A stretch of 64,000 nt of DNA from Virgibacillus profundi (GTDB lineage: Bacteria > Bacillota > Bacilli > Bacillales > Amphibacillaceae), in the NCBI RefSeq assembly GCF_002287375.1, contig NZ_NPOA01000005.1, forward strand, positions 1 to 64,000, written 5' to 3'. Both the position numbers and the translations under genes were made by a program. The notes beneath the pieces were generated by a model that saw only the letters and a program-made list of their open reading frames with translations, was not told the origin of the DNA and searched no databases. Below, piece by piece: positions 37,131-46,378 of this stretch (positions are counted from its first letter, which is position 1; each line of letters starts with the position of its first letter).

Positions 37131-38984
37131 TTGAGTATAGCAGCTACTCAAAAGAGAGGCTTCGGGACTGTTTTGTGGGATTATTTAACCACTGTTGACC
37201 ATAAAAAAATAGCACATCTATATTTATTTGGTGGTGGTTTCTTTTTCCTACTTGGCGGATTGGAAGCTTTGTTTATACGAATTCAATTAATAACACCTGA
37301 GAATGATTTTTTAAGTGCAGGTTTGTACAACGAAATGATAACAATGCATGGTACTACAATGATTTTCCTTGCAGCCATGCCATTATTGCTAGGTTTAATG
37401 AATGCGGTCATGCCACTGCAAATAGGTGCACGTGACGTTGCATTTCCATTTTTAAACTCATTGGGTTTATGGTTATTTATGTTTGGCGGGATTTTATTAA
37501 ACCTTAGTTGGTTTTTAGGAGGAGCACCTGACTCTGGGTGGACATCTTACGCACCACTGTCAATTCAGTCTCCCGGGCATGGTGTTGATTTCTATGTATT
37601 AGGTCTGCAGATAGCTGGTGCAGGTACACTAATAGGTGGTATTAACTTCCTGGCAACTGTTGTAACGATGCGTGCACCAGGTATGACGTATATGCGTATG
37701 CCATTATTCACTTGGGCTACGTTCATTACAAGTGTTTTAATATTATTTGCTTTTCCGGCATTAACAGTTGGTCTATTCCTGTTAATGTTTGATCGTATGT
37801 TTGGTTCAGCATTTTTTGATGTTGCCTTAGGTGGTAATACAATAATCTGGCAGCATTTATTTTGGATATTCGGACATCCGGAAGTATATATTCTGATATT
37901 ACCTGCTTTCGGATTATTTAGTGACATTTTCTCCACGTTTTCCAGAAAAAGATTATTTGGTTATACAGCAATGGTTTTTGCAACAATGCTGATTGCTTTT
38001 CTAGGGTTTATGGTATGGGCTCACCATATGTTTACAGTTGGGCTGGGTCCTGTAGCGAACTCAATCTTTGCAATAGCAACAATGGCTATCGCGGTACCTA
38101 CCGGGATAAAAATCTTTAACTGGCTTGCAACAATGTGGGGCGGAAGTATTAAAATTAATTCTGCCATGCTATGGTCGCTAGGGTTTATACCTACATTTAC
38201 AATTGGTGGTATGACTGGTGTTATGCTTGGCTCGTCTGTAGCTGACTACCAGTATCATGACACATATTTCGTAGTTGCTCACTTCCACTATGTAATTGTT
38301 GGTGGAACAGTATTTGGAATTTTAGCCGGCTTACATTATTGGTGGCCAAAAATGTTTGGCAGAATCCTTCATGAAGGAATGGGTAAATTCACGTTTTGGG
38401 TATTCATGATTGGATTCCATTTGACATTCTTTATTCAGCATTTCCTAGGGTTGATGGGTATGCCGAGACGGTACTGGGTATTCCTGGAAGATCAGGGATT
38501 GGATTTAGGTAACCTTATTAGTACAATTGGTGCATTCCTCATGGCGATTGCTGTGATTGTGTTCCTATATAATGTTGTTCACACAGCAATTAAAGGAGAT
38601 AAAGCACCTGCAGATCCATACGATGGCCGTACATTGGAATGGACAACTGCTTCTCCACCGGCACACTATAACTTTAAACAGCTGCCGCTTGTCCGTGGAT
38701 TGGATCCATTATGGATTGAAAAGACAGAAGGTAAAGGAAAAATGACTCCAGCAGAACCATTGGGAGATATTCATATGCCAAACGGTTCAATTTTACCGTT
38801 TATTATGTCACTTGGATTCTTCATAGCAGGAATTGGTTTCATTTTCCAAGTGGATCATAGTGCATGGTTAATAGCTGTATATGTTGGAATGGCAATAGCT
38901 ATTGGATGTATGCTGATAAGATCACTGAAAGATGACCATGGTCATCATATACACAAAGAAGAACTTGAAAGGGAGGCTGACTAA
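37131..38984 (+). CDS. ctaD: Cytochrome c oxidase subunit I
   Basis: A 617-residue heme-copper oxidase subunit I holding heme a, heme a3 and CuB. The heme a ligand is in MITMHGTTM, the CuB/Tyr crosslink region is IFGHPEVYILILPAFG, and the two heme ligands of helix X are in VAHFHYVIVGG. The PEVYI Glu marks a type A proton channel. The start is TTG 37131 after GGGAGG. The C-terminal part has extra helices, typical for the Bacillus caa3 enzyme. Confidence 0.97.
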   Translation: MSIAATQKRGFGTVLWDYLTTVDHKKIAHLYLFGGGFFFLLGGLEALFIRIQLITPENDFLSAGLYNEMITMHGTTMIFLAAMPLLLGLMNAVMPLQIGARDVAFPFLNSLGLWLFMFGGILLNLSWFLGGAPDSGWTSYAPLSIQSPGHGVDFYVLGLQIAGAGTLIGGINFLATVVTMRAPGMTYMRMPLFTWATFITSVLILFAFPALTVGLFLLMFDRMFGSAFFDVALGGNTIIWQHLFWIFGHPEVYILILPAFGLFSDIFSTFSRKRLFGYTAMVFATMLIAFLGFMVWAHHMFTVGLGPVANSIFAIATMAIAVPTGIKIFNWLATMWGGSIKINSAMLWSLGFIPTFTIGGMTGVMLGSSVADYQYHDTYFVVAHFHYVIVGGTVFGILAGLHYWWPKMFGRILHEGMGKFTFWVFMIGFHLTFFIQHFLGLMGMPRRYWVFLEDQGLDLGNLISTIGAFLMAIAVIVFLYNVVHTAIKGDKAPADPYDGRTLEWTTASPPAHYNFKQLPLVRGLDPLWIEKTEGKGKMTPAEPLGDIHMPNGSILPFIMSLGFFIAGIGFIFQVDHSAWLIAVYVGMAIAIGCMLIRSLKDDHGHHIHKEELEREAD

Positions 38985-38985
38985 T

Positions 38986-39609
38986 ATGAGTCAAGATCAT
39001 TCCTTAAATCCGGAAACAATGCCAGCTGAACCAGAAAAAGCAACCCTTGAAGGTAAAAATAAATTTTTTGGCCTATGGTTCTTCCTTGGTGGTGAAACAG
39101 TTCTTTTCGCAAGTTTATTTGGTACCTATCTTGCATTGAAAAATTCAACTGCAGGTGGGCCGACTTCAAATGATTTGTTTGGATTGGAATTAGTTTTTCT
39201 TATGACAATTTTGTTATTGACCAGTTCTTTAACGAGTGTTTATGCAATGTATCATATGAAAAACAATGAATTTAAAAAAATGCAATTATGGCTTGGAATA
39301 ACTGCTTTACTTGGTCTGGGATTCCTTGCATGTGAAATTTATGAGTTTGCACACTATATTACAGATTACGGATTTACTTTCCGTTCATCTGCATTTGGCT
39401 CAGCCTTTTATACATTAGTCAGTTTCCACGGAGGACACGTTATATTCGGACTCAGCTGGCTCATTGCATTGATGGTTCGTAACGCCAAAAGAGGCCTGAA
39501 TCTATATAATGCTCCTAAATTCAACACATTTAGTCTATACTGGCACTTTATTGATGTTGTGTGGGTATTTATCTTTACAGTTGTATATTTAATGGGAAAG
39601 GTGGTTTAA
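38986..39609 (+). CDS. ctaE: Cytochrome c oxidase subunit III
   Basis: A 207-residue subunit with five membrane helices. FFGLWFFLGGETVLFASLFGTYLAL starts the family domain, and SFHGGHVIFGLSWLI plus YWHFIDVVWVFIF end it. I start at ATG 38986, which follows GGGAGGC and lies 1 base after the ctaD stop; the frame extends upstream only inside ctaD. Confidence 0.95.
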   Translation: MSQDHSLNPETMPAEPEKATLEGKNKFFGLWFFLGGETVLFASLFGTYLALKNSTAGGPTSNDLFGLELVFLMTILLLTSSLTSVYAMYHMKNNEFKKMQLWLGITALLGLGFLACEIYEFAHYITDYGFTFRSSAFGSAFYTLVSFHGGHVIFGLSWLIALMVRNAKRGLNLYNAPKFNTFSLYWHFIDVVWVFIFTVVYLMGKVV

Positions 39610-39612
39610 CTA

Positions 39613-39936
39613 ATGACAGAAAACACCAGTACCAATAAAATAAATTCATTCCAAAAGCAAAAAAATAAAGACGAAATGAAAAAACAAGTCATTACCTTTG
39701 TTTTAATGATCGCTTTTACTATTGTAGCATTCGCTATTGTAGGAACAGGAATAATGCAAAAAATGTTTGTCATTCCTTTGCTGCTTATACTAGCGCTTGT
39801 ACAGGTAGGCTTCCAATTCTATTATTTTATGCATTTGAAAGATAAAGGACATGAGATGCCTGCTACTATGATATATGGTGGCATGTGGGCTGCATTATTA
39901 ACAATAGTAACATTATCGGTAATTGCTTGGTGGTAA
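39613..39936 (+). CDS. ctaF: Cytochrome c oxidase subunit IV
   Basis: A 107-residue small subunit (CyoD/CtaF type) with three membrane helices and a polar Lys/Asn-rich N-terminus of about 25 residues. QVGFQFYYFMHLKDKGHEMP is the recognisable loop. It begins 3 bases after ctaE and is followed by a strong terminator, which closes the oxidase operon. Confidence 0.92.
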   Translation: MTENTSTNKINSFQKQKNKDEMKKQVITFVLMIAFTIVAFAIVGTGIMQKMFVIPLLLILALVQVGFQFYYFMHLKDKGHEMPATMIYGGMWAALLTIVTLSVIAWW

Positions 39937-39939
39937 GCT

Positions 39940-39969
39940 AAAAGATCGGGGAGCTCCCCGATCTTTTTA
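39940..39969 (+). terminator. Terminator of ctaBCDEF
   Basis: A near-perfect palindrome, AAAGATCGGGGAG / CTCCCCGATCTTT (39941-39966), followed by TT. Confidence 0.92.
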
Positions 39970-40087
39970 ACTTTATAGTGGTTGTTCTTTAGTGATTGTT
40001 TACTAAAATGTCACATTAATGATGTGTACCGTAAGTTAATATGCGTTATAATATATAGATACAATCCGTTATATGGAGTGAATAATC

Positions 40088-40984
40088 ATGTGGTTAGAAC
40101 TACAAATTTTTGGGTTCCGAGCATTATGGAGTCCGTATTTCCTACTTTTTGTACTAGGCTTAGGGGTATTATATTTTTTAATAACCGGGCCGTTTCGTCA
40201 CAAATTTGGTGGTTCTGAGAAACCATCCGGAAAACAACAAGTTTTCTTTTATGTGGCATTATTATTATTATATGCTGTAAAGGGTTCTCCAATAGACCTT
40301 CTGACACATATCACATTAACAGCACATATGGCTCAAATGGCTATTTATTATCTCCTATTTCCTATATTGGTTATCAAGGGTGTACCTGAATGGATTTGGA
40401 GAAAGTTTGTGAATTTACGTGTAATTAGACCGGTTTTAAAACTATTAACAAAACCACTTATTTCATTGTTATTGTTTAATTCACTATTTTCACTGTATCA
40501 CATACCGGCTGTTTTTGACTTTTCAAAATCATCACAAATGGCACATACGTCAATTTCACTTATCATTTTATTAGCTGCATTTATCGTCTGGTGGCCAGTC
40601 ATTACACCAGTCAAGGAATATGATACGTTGAATCCTCTCCTTAAGATAGCTTATATTTTTGCGAATGGGGTATTAATTACACCAGCATGTGTATTGATTA
40701 TATTTGCTGATCACCCATTATTTGCAGCATATAGCCAGGACGGGGCATGGTTACAAGCAATGGCTTTATGTGTTCCTGGAGACGTATTACAAGGGATATC
40801 CTTTGCCATATCAGGACCGGAAATGTTTTCATCAATGAGTACAATGGAAGACCAGCAACTAGGTGGAATTATCATGAAAATCATGCAGGAAATTACGTAT
40901 GGCATTATATTAGGTCGCGTTTTCTATAAATGGTTTAATAAAGAAAGTCTAAAAGTTGATCCATTACCTGCAGAGACAACCTAA
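40088..40984 (+). CDS. ctaG: Cytochrome c oxidase assembly factor CtaG
   Basis: A 298-residue membrane protein with about seven helices, of the caa3_CtaG family that helps assemble the CuB centre of the caa3 oxidase in Bacillus. Family markers are KGSPIDLLTHITLTAHMAQM and YHIPAVFDF. It has its own promoter region after the ctaF terminator; TATGGAGTG precedes ATG 40088. Confidence 0.93.
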   Translation: MWLELQIFGFRALWSPYFLLFVLGLGVLYFLITGPFRHKFGGSEKPSGKQQVFFYVALLLLYAVKGSPIDLLTHITLTAHMAQMAIYYLLFPILVIKGVPEWIWRKFVNLRVIRPVLKLLTKPLISLLLFNSLFSLYHIPAVFDFSKSSQMAHTSISLIILLAAFIVWWPVITPVKEYDTLNPLLKIAYIFANGVLITPACVLIIFADHPLFAAYSQDGAWLQAMALCVPGDVLQGISFAISGPEMFSSMSTMEDQQLGGIIMKIMQEITYGIILGRVFYKWFNKESLKVDPLPAETT

Positions 40985-41056
40985 AATCACCTTTAGGATA
41001 ACTTAGTTCATTAACAAGTATTACGATGTTTTATTTATGAAAGGAATAGAGTCAAT

Positions 41057-41512
41057 ATGCCTTTTTTACCAACTATAAGTACATTTTTTATTCTTTTAAG
41101 TGCCGTTTTAGTAGCGATAGGCTGGAGATTTATTATTAAAGGGAATGCAAAAGCCCATAAAAAAACAATGATCTCAGCTGCTATCAGTGCACTATTGTTC
41201 TTTATTATTTATGTTTCAAGAACAATTTTCCTTGGAAATACAAGTTTTGGTGGACCGGATGAATTAAAAATATATTACACAATTTTTCTGATTTTCCATA
41301 TTACACTGGCAACAACAGGTGCAGCGTTTGGAATAGTTACGCTAACATTAGCATTGAAACGGAAAATTAAAATACACAGAAAGATTGGTCCTGTCACTAG
41401 TATTATTTGGTTCTTCAGTGCATTAACAGGATTTGCTGTGTATTTACTATTGTATGTATTTTTTGAAGGTGGAGAAACAACAAGTATGATTAAAGCAATA
41501 TTAGGATCTTAA
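41057..41512 (+). CDS. DUF420 (YozB-like) membrane protein
   Basis: A 151-residue protein with four membrane helices and conserved His residues (KAHKKTM, IFHITLATTGAAFG, KIHRKIG). It belongs to the DUF420 family, often found next to ctaG and other heme-copper oxidase genes, so a role in oxidase assembly or heme handling is plausible but unproven. The gap to ctaG is 72 bases with no terminator, so the two may share a transcript. Confidence 0.85.
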   Translation: MPFLPTISTFFILLSAVLVAIGWRFIIKGNAKAHKKTMISAAISALLFFIIYVSRTIFLGNTSFGGPDELKIYYTIFLIFHITLATTGAAFGIVTLTLALKRKIKIHRKIGPVTSIIWFFSALTGFAVYLLLYVFFEGGETTSMIKAILGS

Positions 41513-41515
41513 GTA

Positions 41516-41551
41516 AAAAGGGTGGGAAGCATATGCTCCTCACCCTTTTTT
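41516..41551. terminator. Bidirectional terminator
   Basis: AAAAAGGGTG (41516-41525) pairs with CACCCTTTTT (41541-41550), with an inner GAAGCATATGCTCC stem. Confidence 0.9.
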
Positions 41552-41560
41552 ACTATTTGT

Positions 41561-42619
41561 TTAAATTTTCACATTCCACTTAATAATTTCAGCTTCTTTT
41601 GCTGAATTAAAAGCAATGACTAGTAGTGGTCCTAGTATAAACCCGAAAATACCTAATAGCTTTAAACCTATAAACATAGCTATCAGTGTTGCAAGAGGAG
41701 ATAATCCAATATGTTGTCCCATTACTTTTGGCTCGACAGTCCTTCTGATTGCCAGCAAAATTATTGCGAGTACCGCCAATTGGATTCCTGTACTGGTATC
41801 TCCTGCCAATAATAGGAATAATGCCCATGGGCCCAATACGATGATGGAGCCTATGATAGGTATGAGATCAACAATCCAGATGATCAGAGCCATAATGATT
41901 GCAACTTCCGGAACGACGATGAACAATCCTATTAAGGTTACTGCCAGTATGATGAGACTTACTAAAAACTGTGCTTTAAAAAACCCTAAAAATACAGTTG
42001 AAAGTCTGTTATTCATAAAGGATACTTTTTCTGCTGTTTCTTTTGTCAATAAACTATATGATTTTGATTTAAGTATTGGTAATTCAAGCATGAACAAAAA
42101 TAAAGCAATTAAATAAACAATAAAACTAATTAAATACTGTGGAACTTTAGCAAATATCTGTGCAATATTGTCCAAAGTAATCTTTTCTTTTGCTGTGTTA
42201 CTTAGTGAAGTTAAATTTTCTTCAATACTAGCCGAAACTTGATCAACAAACTCCTTCGGTAAGTTATTGGTGTATTGTTGAAAGTCAGATTCCCAATCGT
42301 TATAGGCTTCATTTAATTGATTGAAATAAGTGGGAACGTCTTCCACAAAATTTACAACCTGTGTTACGGCTTTAGTCACAACAAAAGTACCTGCAATCCC
42401 AATCACAAGCAGAAATAGAAGAAAAACTATAATAACAGCATTTTTCCTATTTACTTTTATTTTTGTTTGAATTAGCCGAATGATTGGATTAAGTACCAGG
42501 GCAGTAATGAATGCAACAACTAACGGAATAGATATTGGTAAAATAAAGAAAAAAACCAATAAAAGAAAAAGCGTTAAAAGGATAAATGTCCAATGGCGTT
42601 TAGATAAAGTACGAAACAA
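41561..42619 (-). CDS. AI-2E family transporter (YtvI-like)
   Basis: A 352-residue polytopic membrane protein of the AI-2E/PerM family. Features: two N-terminal helix pairs, a soluble region (about 100-165), then helices ending with VDLIPIIGSIIVLGPWAL and EPKVMGQHIGLSPLATLIAMFIGLKLLGIFGFILGPLL. Members include the sporulation protein YtvI, sodium/proton antiporters and the AI-2 exporter TqsA; the substrate here cannot be told. It is not part of the usual ylb order in B. subtilis. Confidence 0.82.
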   Translation of the reverse strand: MFRTLSKRHWTFILLTLFLLLVFFFILPISIPLVVAFITALVLNPIIRLIQTKIKVNRKNAVIIVFLLFLLVIGIAGTFVVTKAVTQVVNFVEDVPTYFNQLNEAYNDWESDFQQYTNNLPKEFVDQVSASIEENLTSLSNTAKEKITLDNIAQIFAKVPQYLISFIVYLIALFLFMLELPILKSKSYSLLTKETAEKVSFMNNRLSTVFLGFFKAQFLVSLIILAVTLIGLFIVVPEVAIIMALIIWIVDLIPIIGSIIVLGPWALFLLLAGDTSTGIQLAVLAIILLAIRRTVEPKVMGQHIGLSPLATLIAMFIGLKLLGIFGFILGPLLVIAFNSAKEAEIIKWNVKI

Positions 42620-42733
42620 AGTAGTACGCTGTCCCCTTTCATAAATAAAGTAAGTATAGTTATGTATGTATATAAAAAATATAGCACTTAATTGATGTTT
42701 TGAACAGATTAATATTACGAGTTTTAAAGTTAA

Positions 42734-42775
42734 AAAACCAACTGCTCATGTACTATTGATAGGCAGTTGGTTTTA
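42734..42775 (-). terminator. Terminator of the YugN-like gene
   Basis: AAACCAACTGC pairs with GCAGTTGGTTT around a 16-base loop (42736-42773), just past the stop on the minus strand. Confidence 0.82.
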
Positions 42776-42781
42776 TTAGAC

Positions 42782-43147
42782 CTACTTTTTATATTGTGCA
42801 ATTTCTTCTGATACTTTTGATACTAAAGTATTTGCACGTTCAACCAGGTTTTCCGGAAAATTCTCATTTTCACCGTATTCTACACCATGAGGGTAGTAAT
42901 GTTTGCCCAGAAGAGGGGTCAGTAATTTAATTACTGCATTTCCACGGTCTACATCACCTTCAACAGCATAGCCCTGAATACGAATATAATATGTAATATT
43001 TTTTTCTTTTGAACCAATTTTATAATCATAGGTTACTCGTTCGTAATCCCATTGGCCTGCCCGAATAAAAGCATGTTTCCCTGTTAAATGATCTAGTGGT
43101 TTCAAATCTATAATAACATCTTCTATTCCAGTATTTTCTAATCTCAT
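42782..43147 (-). CDS. ylbA: YugN-like family protein (YlbA position)
   Basis: A 121-residue soluble protein of the YugN-like family (HAFIRAGQWDYERVTYDYKIG, LLGKHYYPHGVEYGENE). In B. subtilis, ylbA, a YugN paralogue, lies between ctaG and ylbC, which fits. ATG 43147 is preceded by GAGGTGG at proper distance; the frame extends three codons to a GTG that overlaps this site. Function unknown. Confidence 0.78.
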   Translation of the reverse strand: MRLENTGIEDVIIDLKPLDHLTGKHAFIRAGQWDYERVTYDYKIGSKEKNITYYIRIQGYAVEGDVDRGNAVIKLLTPLLGKHYYPHGVEYGENENFPENLVERANTLVSKVSEEIAQYKK

Positions 43148-43382
43148 CTTATCCACCTCGCATATTTGTCCTCACTAATCAATAATAATATGAATTTCCA
43201 TAAGTTGCAACGAAAAAAGCAAACCTTATCATTAGTGTCTCAGTCTCTTTTATAATAATAACATAAAATGTTTAATAATACTTGTGATTATCATAGGGAG
43301 AGTAGAATGGATCTTTCTATTAATGCATATAGTTTAAGTATATATAGTAACTAAAAATTCGGGGAAAAAGGAGTTCGTATTC

Positions 43383-44447
43383 ATGCGGTTTATTCGAAAT
43401 CTCACCTTCATAGCTTTACTTGCAATTATCGGTTTTTATTTTCTTGAAAAAAGCAATATCTCACCAGATGAAGCAGTTAGCATTGAAAGCAATATGGTAG
43501 AAGAAAAGATAAGTTTACTTGAAAATAAAGTAGCTCCGGAGGAAAAGAGAAATATACCATTGCAAGGTGAAATTTATGATTGGATGGGTAAATCCCCAAA
43601 AGAGTTGGTTCAAGCACTGGGAGAGCCGCTCAGAAAGGATTTAAGTGCATATGAATACACATGGTGGGTTTATACTGATCAATCGGACCATTATGTACAA
43701 TTTGGAGTTGTGGATAATGAAATAATAACAATCTATGCAACCGGGGATAATTTGAACATAGAGTCGGTTGCTATAGGTCAGCACTACAATACTGTAAGTG
43801 AAGAACTTACATTTTCAGATGAAGTTACTTATAGTAAAGGATTTTCTTTTTATACCTTCAGGTTAAGTGAGGAAGATTTACAGATGCGCCCTTTAGTGAA
43901 GGTATCAGATGAAATCTTTATTCAGTGCTATTTTGACACTTTTTCAAATGTATTGTCATCTGTTCGTGTCCTTACAGCAGATACATTACTAAAACATCGT
44001 CCATATGAATTAGAATATCGTGGCGATCTACCTGGTGAGCTCAGGTTATCGGATGAACAGTGGGCTGAGGTTGAAAGCGGTATGGAGCAGCAGATATTTG
44101 ATTTAACAAATGTAATGCGTAACCAGCATGATAAACAGAAATTGGATTGGGAAGAAGCTGTGAGTAATGTAGCATTTCTTCATAGCGAGGATATGGCTGA
44201 AAATAATTATTTCTCGCATTACAGTAAAAATGGCGCTGATCTGCAGGAACGTTTAGCAACTAAAGATATTTTTTATATGAAAGCAGGTGAAAATATAGCA
44301 GCACAATATCCGGATGCTCCTGCAGCAATGGAGGGATGGTTAAATAGTGATGGCCACAGGGAAGCTTTATTAAAAGATGAATATACTCATTTGGGAGTAG
44401 GGGTTTATCGTTTATATTACACCCAAAACTTTTTATCCAAACCATAA
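43383..44447 (+). CDS. ylbC: YlbC-like CAP-domain protein
   Basis: A 354-residue protein with an N-terminal membrane anchor (residues 7-23), a CAP-associated N-terminal domain (about 60-200; KSPKELVQALGEPLRKD and YEYTWWVYT) and a C-terminal CAP/SCP domain (about 235-350; SNVAFLHSEDMAENNYFSH, AGENIAAQYPD, GWLNSDGHREALL). The surface-exposed fold is shared with pathogenesis-related proteins and may bind lipid or peptidoglycan. AAGGAG precedes the ATG. It opens the ylbC-G block. Confidence 0.88.
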   Translation: MRFIRNLTFIALLAIIGFYFLEKSNISPDEAVSIESNMVEEKISLLENKVAPEEKRNIPLQGEIYDWMGKSPKELVQALGEPLRKDLSAYEYTWWVYTDQSDHYVQFGVVDNEIITIYATGDNLNIESVAIGQHYNTVSEELTFSDEVTYSKGFSFYTFRLSEEDLQMRPLVKVSDEIFIQCYFDTFSNVLSSVRVLTADTLLKHRPYELEYRGDLPGELRLSDEQWAEVESGMEQQIFDLTNVMRNQHDKQKLDWEEAVSNVAFLHSEDMAENNYFSHYSKNGADLQERLATKDIFYMKAGENIAAQYPDAPAAMEGWLNSDGHREALLKDEYTHLGVGVYRLYYTQNFLSKP

Positions 44448-44556
44448 GCGTGTTCATTTACTATTTGTCAGTGGTCGGCTTAATTGTTCGCACAGTACAT
44501 CTGAAATTAGCATAAATTAATTAGTAACAGATGACTATGCTAAAGAGGTGAAAAAT

Positions 44557-44952
44557 TTGAACAATGAAAGACTGGACCCGACTGTTATGGAGTTTAAACA
44601 ATTTATCAATAATCATCCTAAATTACTTGGAAATATAAGAAGAAGCGGTAGATCCTGGCAGGAATATTATGAGCAATGGGCATTACTCGGTGAAGAAGAC
44701 CCTTTATGGGATCAATATAAAACAGCTGATAAAACGTCTGAGAAAAAAACGGAATCTGCTAAAGAAAATAACTTTGAATTATTATCTCAATTGATGAAGC
44801 TCACGGAAAATATGGATATAAATAAAGTTCAAAAACAGGTACATCAATTAAGTAATACGATAACTACAGTTCAAGAGGTATTAGGCCAATATCAAGAATC
44901 AAAAAAACCAAAAGACAATGCAGGAGATCCTTTTAATTGGTTTCGGGATTAA
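44557..44952 (+). CDS. ylbD: YlbD-like spore-coat-associated protein
   Basis: A 131-residue soluble protein. PTVMEFKQFINNHPKLL and GRSWQEYYEQWALLGEEDPLW are the typical parts of the YlbD family, annotated as a putative coat protein. I start at TTG 44557, 6 bases after AAGAGGTG; a GTG three codons earlier overlaps that site. A coiled-coil-like stretch covers residues 80-115. Confidence 0.85.
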   Translation: MNNERLDPTVMEFKQFINNHPKLLGNIRRSGRSWQEYYEQWALLGEEDPLWDQYKTADKTSEKKTESAKENNFELLSQLMKLTENMDINKVQKQVHQLSNTITTVQEVLGQYQESKKPKDNAGDPFNWFRD

Positions 44953-44967
44953 GTGAGGTGTGAATGA

Positions 44968-45201
44968 ATGGATTCAACAAGCTATAACTATTTATCTGAA
45001 AATCCCCATCTGGCCAGGTTTGTTCGATATAATCCAATTTGGTATCGCTATCTATCACGGGACCCTCATAGAATATATGAGTTGGAAAAGGAAGCAAAAA
45101 GGTTTTACGGTAAAACTTTCCCACAACGTGTAGAAAAACTGAATAACCAAGTACAAATGGTCGGGATGCTTATCCAATTTGCCGGTGCTATGAAGGATTA
45201 A
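44968..45201 (+). CDS. ylbE: YlbE-like protein
   Basis: A 77-residue basic protein matching the YlbE family (NPHLARFVRYNPIWYRYLSRDPHRIYELEKEAKRFYGKTFPQRVEKL). It begins 15 bases after ylbD, with GAGGTG upstream, so the two are co-transcribed. Function unknown. Confidence 0.9.
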   Translation: MDSTSYNYLSENPHLARFVRYNPIWYRYLSRDPHRIYELEKEAKRFYGKTFPQRVEKLNNQVQMVGMLIQFAGAMKD

Positions 45202-45252
45202 TGATTTTCAAGGTTGCAATTAAATGATATGATATTGTTGGAGGTGTATATA

Positions 45253-45690
45253 ATGATAGCTACGCTGGAATATGTAGATATACTTGATCGATCTGAATCA
45301 TTGGGAAAAAGGATAATAGAATCAGACGTCATGGAAGCCTACAACAATACTCAAAGAGCATTGAATGAAGATAAAGAAGCACAACAGCTTATTAAAGCTT
45401 TTGCAGATATAAAGGATCATTATGACGACATACAGCGGTTTGGGAGATACCATCCGGATTATAATGAAATCATGAAAAAGGTCCGTTCAACAAAACGGGA
45501 AATGGATATGAATGATAAAGTGGCAACTTTTAAAATTGCAGAAAGAAACTTACAGAAGCTCCTGGATGAAGTTAGTGAATATGTAGCACTAAGTGTCAGT
45601 GATCAGATCAAAGCACCTAAAGACGGGGCTGCATTAAGTGATAGTGGTTGCGGCTGTGGAAGTGGTGGCGGTTGTAGTTGTGCATCTTAG
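45253..45690 (+). CDS. ylbF: YlbF, RNase Y specificity (Y-complex) subunit
   Basis: A 145-residue protein. The Com_YlbF helical domain covers about residues 1-115; the C-terminus is a Cys-rich tail (SGCGCGSGGGCSC, five Cys). YlbF, YmcA and YaaT form the complex that steers RNase Y and influences competence, sporulation and biofilm; it carries iron-sulfur clusters, and this tail is the likely ligand site. Start ATG 45253 follows TTGGAGGTG; frames upstream lack a binding site. Confidence 0.93.
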   Translation: MIATLEYVDILDRSESLGKRIIESDVMEAYNNTQRALNEDKEAQQLIKAFADIKDHYDDIQRFGRYHPDYNEIMKKVRSTKREMDMNDKVATFKIAERNLQKLLDEVSEYVALSVSDQIKAPKDGAALSDSGCGCGSGGGCSCAS

Positions 45691-45774
45691 CCAACTGACC
45701 CTTAATTAATATATTGAAGTAAACTGCCTATTTTGTTACACTAATTGGAAATAGGATGTTAGTGAGGATAAATG

Positions 45775-46050
45775 ATGAGAATGAAACGACAGGGACTTAT
45801 AATCTGGTTTCAACATATGAAAAATATTAAACAAATAAAAAGGTATGGTCATTTAATTTACGCATCAAAAAAGTTAAAGTATGCTGTAATTTATGTTGAT
45901 CACTCAGAGCTTCAGGATGTTGAATATAAATTATTGAAGCATTCATTCATTTCAAAAGTAGATCGATCCTATAAACCTTTTGTTGAGACAAATTACGAAA
46001 ATGCAAAACCAGATAAGGCAAAACAATATGATTATAAAATGGGAATCTAA
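45775..46050 (+). CDS. ylbG: YlbG, UPF0298 protein
   Basis: A 91-residue protein of the UPF0298 family (MKRQGLIIWFQHMKNIKQIKRYGHLIYASKKLKYAVIYVD). Two ATGs are adjacent (45772, 45775); I take the second since GTGAGGA is then at better distance. It follows ylbF as usual. Function unknown. Confidence 0.88.
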   Translation: MRMKRQGLIIWFQHMKNIKQIKRYGHLIYASKKLKYAVIYVDHSELQDVEYKLLKHSFISKVDRSYKPFVETNYENAKPDKAKQYDYKMGI

Positions 46051-46087
46051 AAACTTTGTGGATTATTTAAATCCACAAAGTTTTTTT
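46051..46087 (+). terminator. Terminator of ylbG
   Basis: A 13-base stem, AAACTTTGTGGAT (46051-46063) against ATCCACAAAGTTT (46071-46083), followed by T4. Confidence 0.92.
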
Positions 46088-46121
46088 GTTTACAAGTCTT
46101 GTGCTTTGTTCCCAATAGAAA

Positions 46122-46154
46122 AAACCTGCAGAAATAATCTCTGCAGGTCCTTTT
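46122..46154 (+). terminator. Second hairpin after ylbG
   Basis: ACCTGCAGA (46122-46130) pairs with TCTGCAGGT (46139-46147), followed by CCTTTTG. It may be a backup terminator. The gap 46088-46378 otherwise holds only a doubtful 33-codon frame at 46214-46315. Confidence 0.6.
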
Positions 46155-46213
46155 GTTTTCCGTTTTAGAAAAACAAAAAGGCAAAGGGAGAGGAGAAACC
46201 GGAGAAAGAACTT

Positions 46214-46315
46214 ATGGGGAAGTTTAAGTCTTCTCCGAGTTTTGAAACAACCAAGCTAACGATTAGCTGTCTCATTATGTTATTATGTACGAGAAAAAAG
46301 TTTTCATACGCTTAG
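46214..46315 (+). CDS. Doubtful small ORF (33 aa) upstream of rsmD
   Basis: ATG 46214 lies 9 bases after CGGAGAA and opens a 33-codon frame (MGKFKSSPSFETTKL..., with a hydrophobic SCLIMLLC patch). I recognise no family. The region around it is purine-rich and folds with itself, so the apparent binding site may be chance. Confidence 0.2.
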   Translation: MGKFKSSPSFETTKLTISCLIMLLCTRKKFSYA

Positions 46316-46378
46316 ATTTAATTTTAATCTTCTCTATGATAGGATTAATGTCGAATAGTGTATAATCGAGGTGAGTGA

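Noticed and set aside
41616-42116. 166-codon frame opposite the AI-2E transporter gene
   Set aside because: A shadow of a long membrane-protein gene; composition and lack of a binding site argue against coding.
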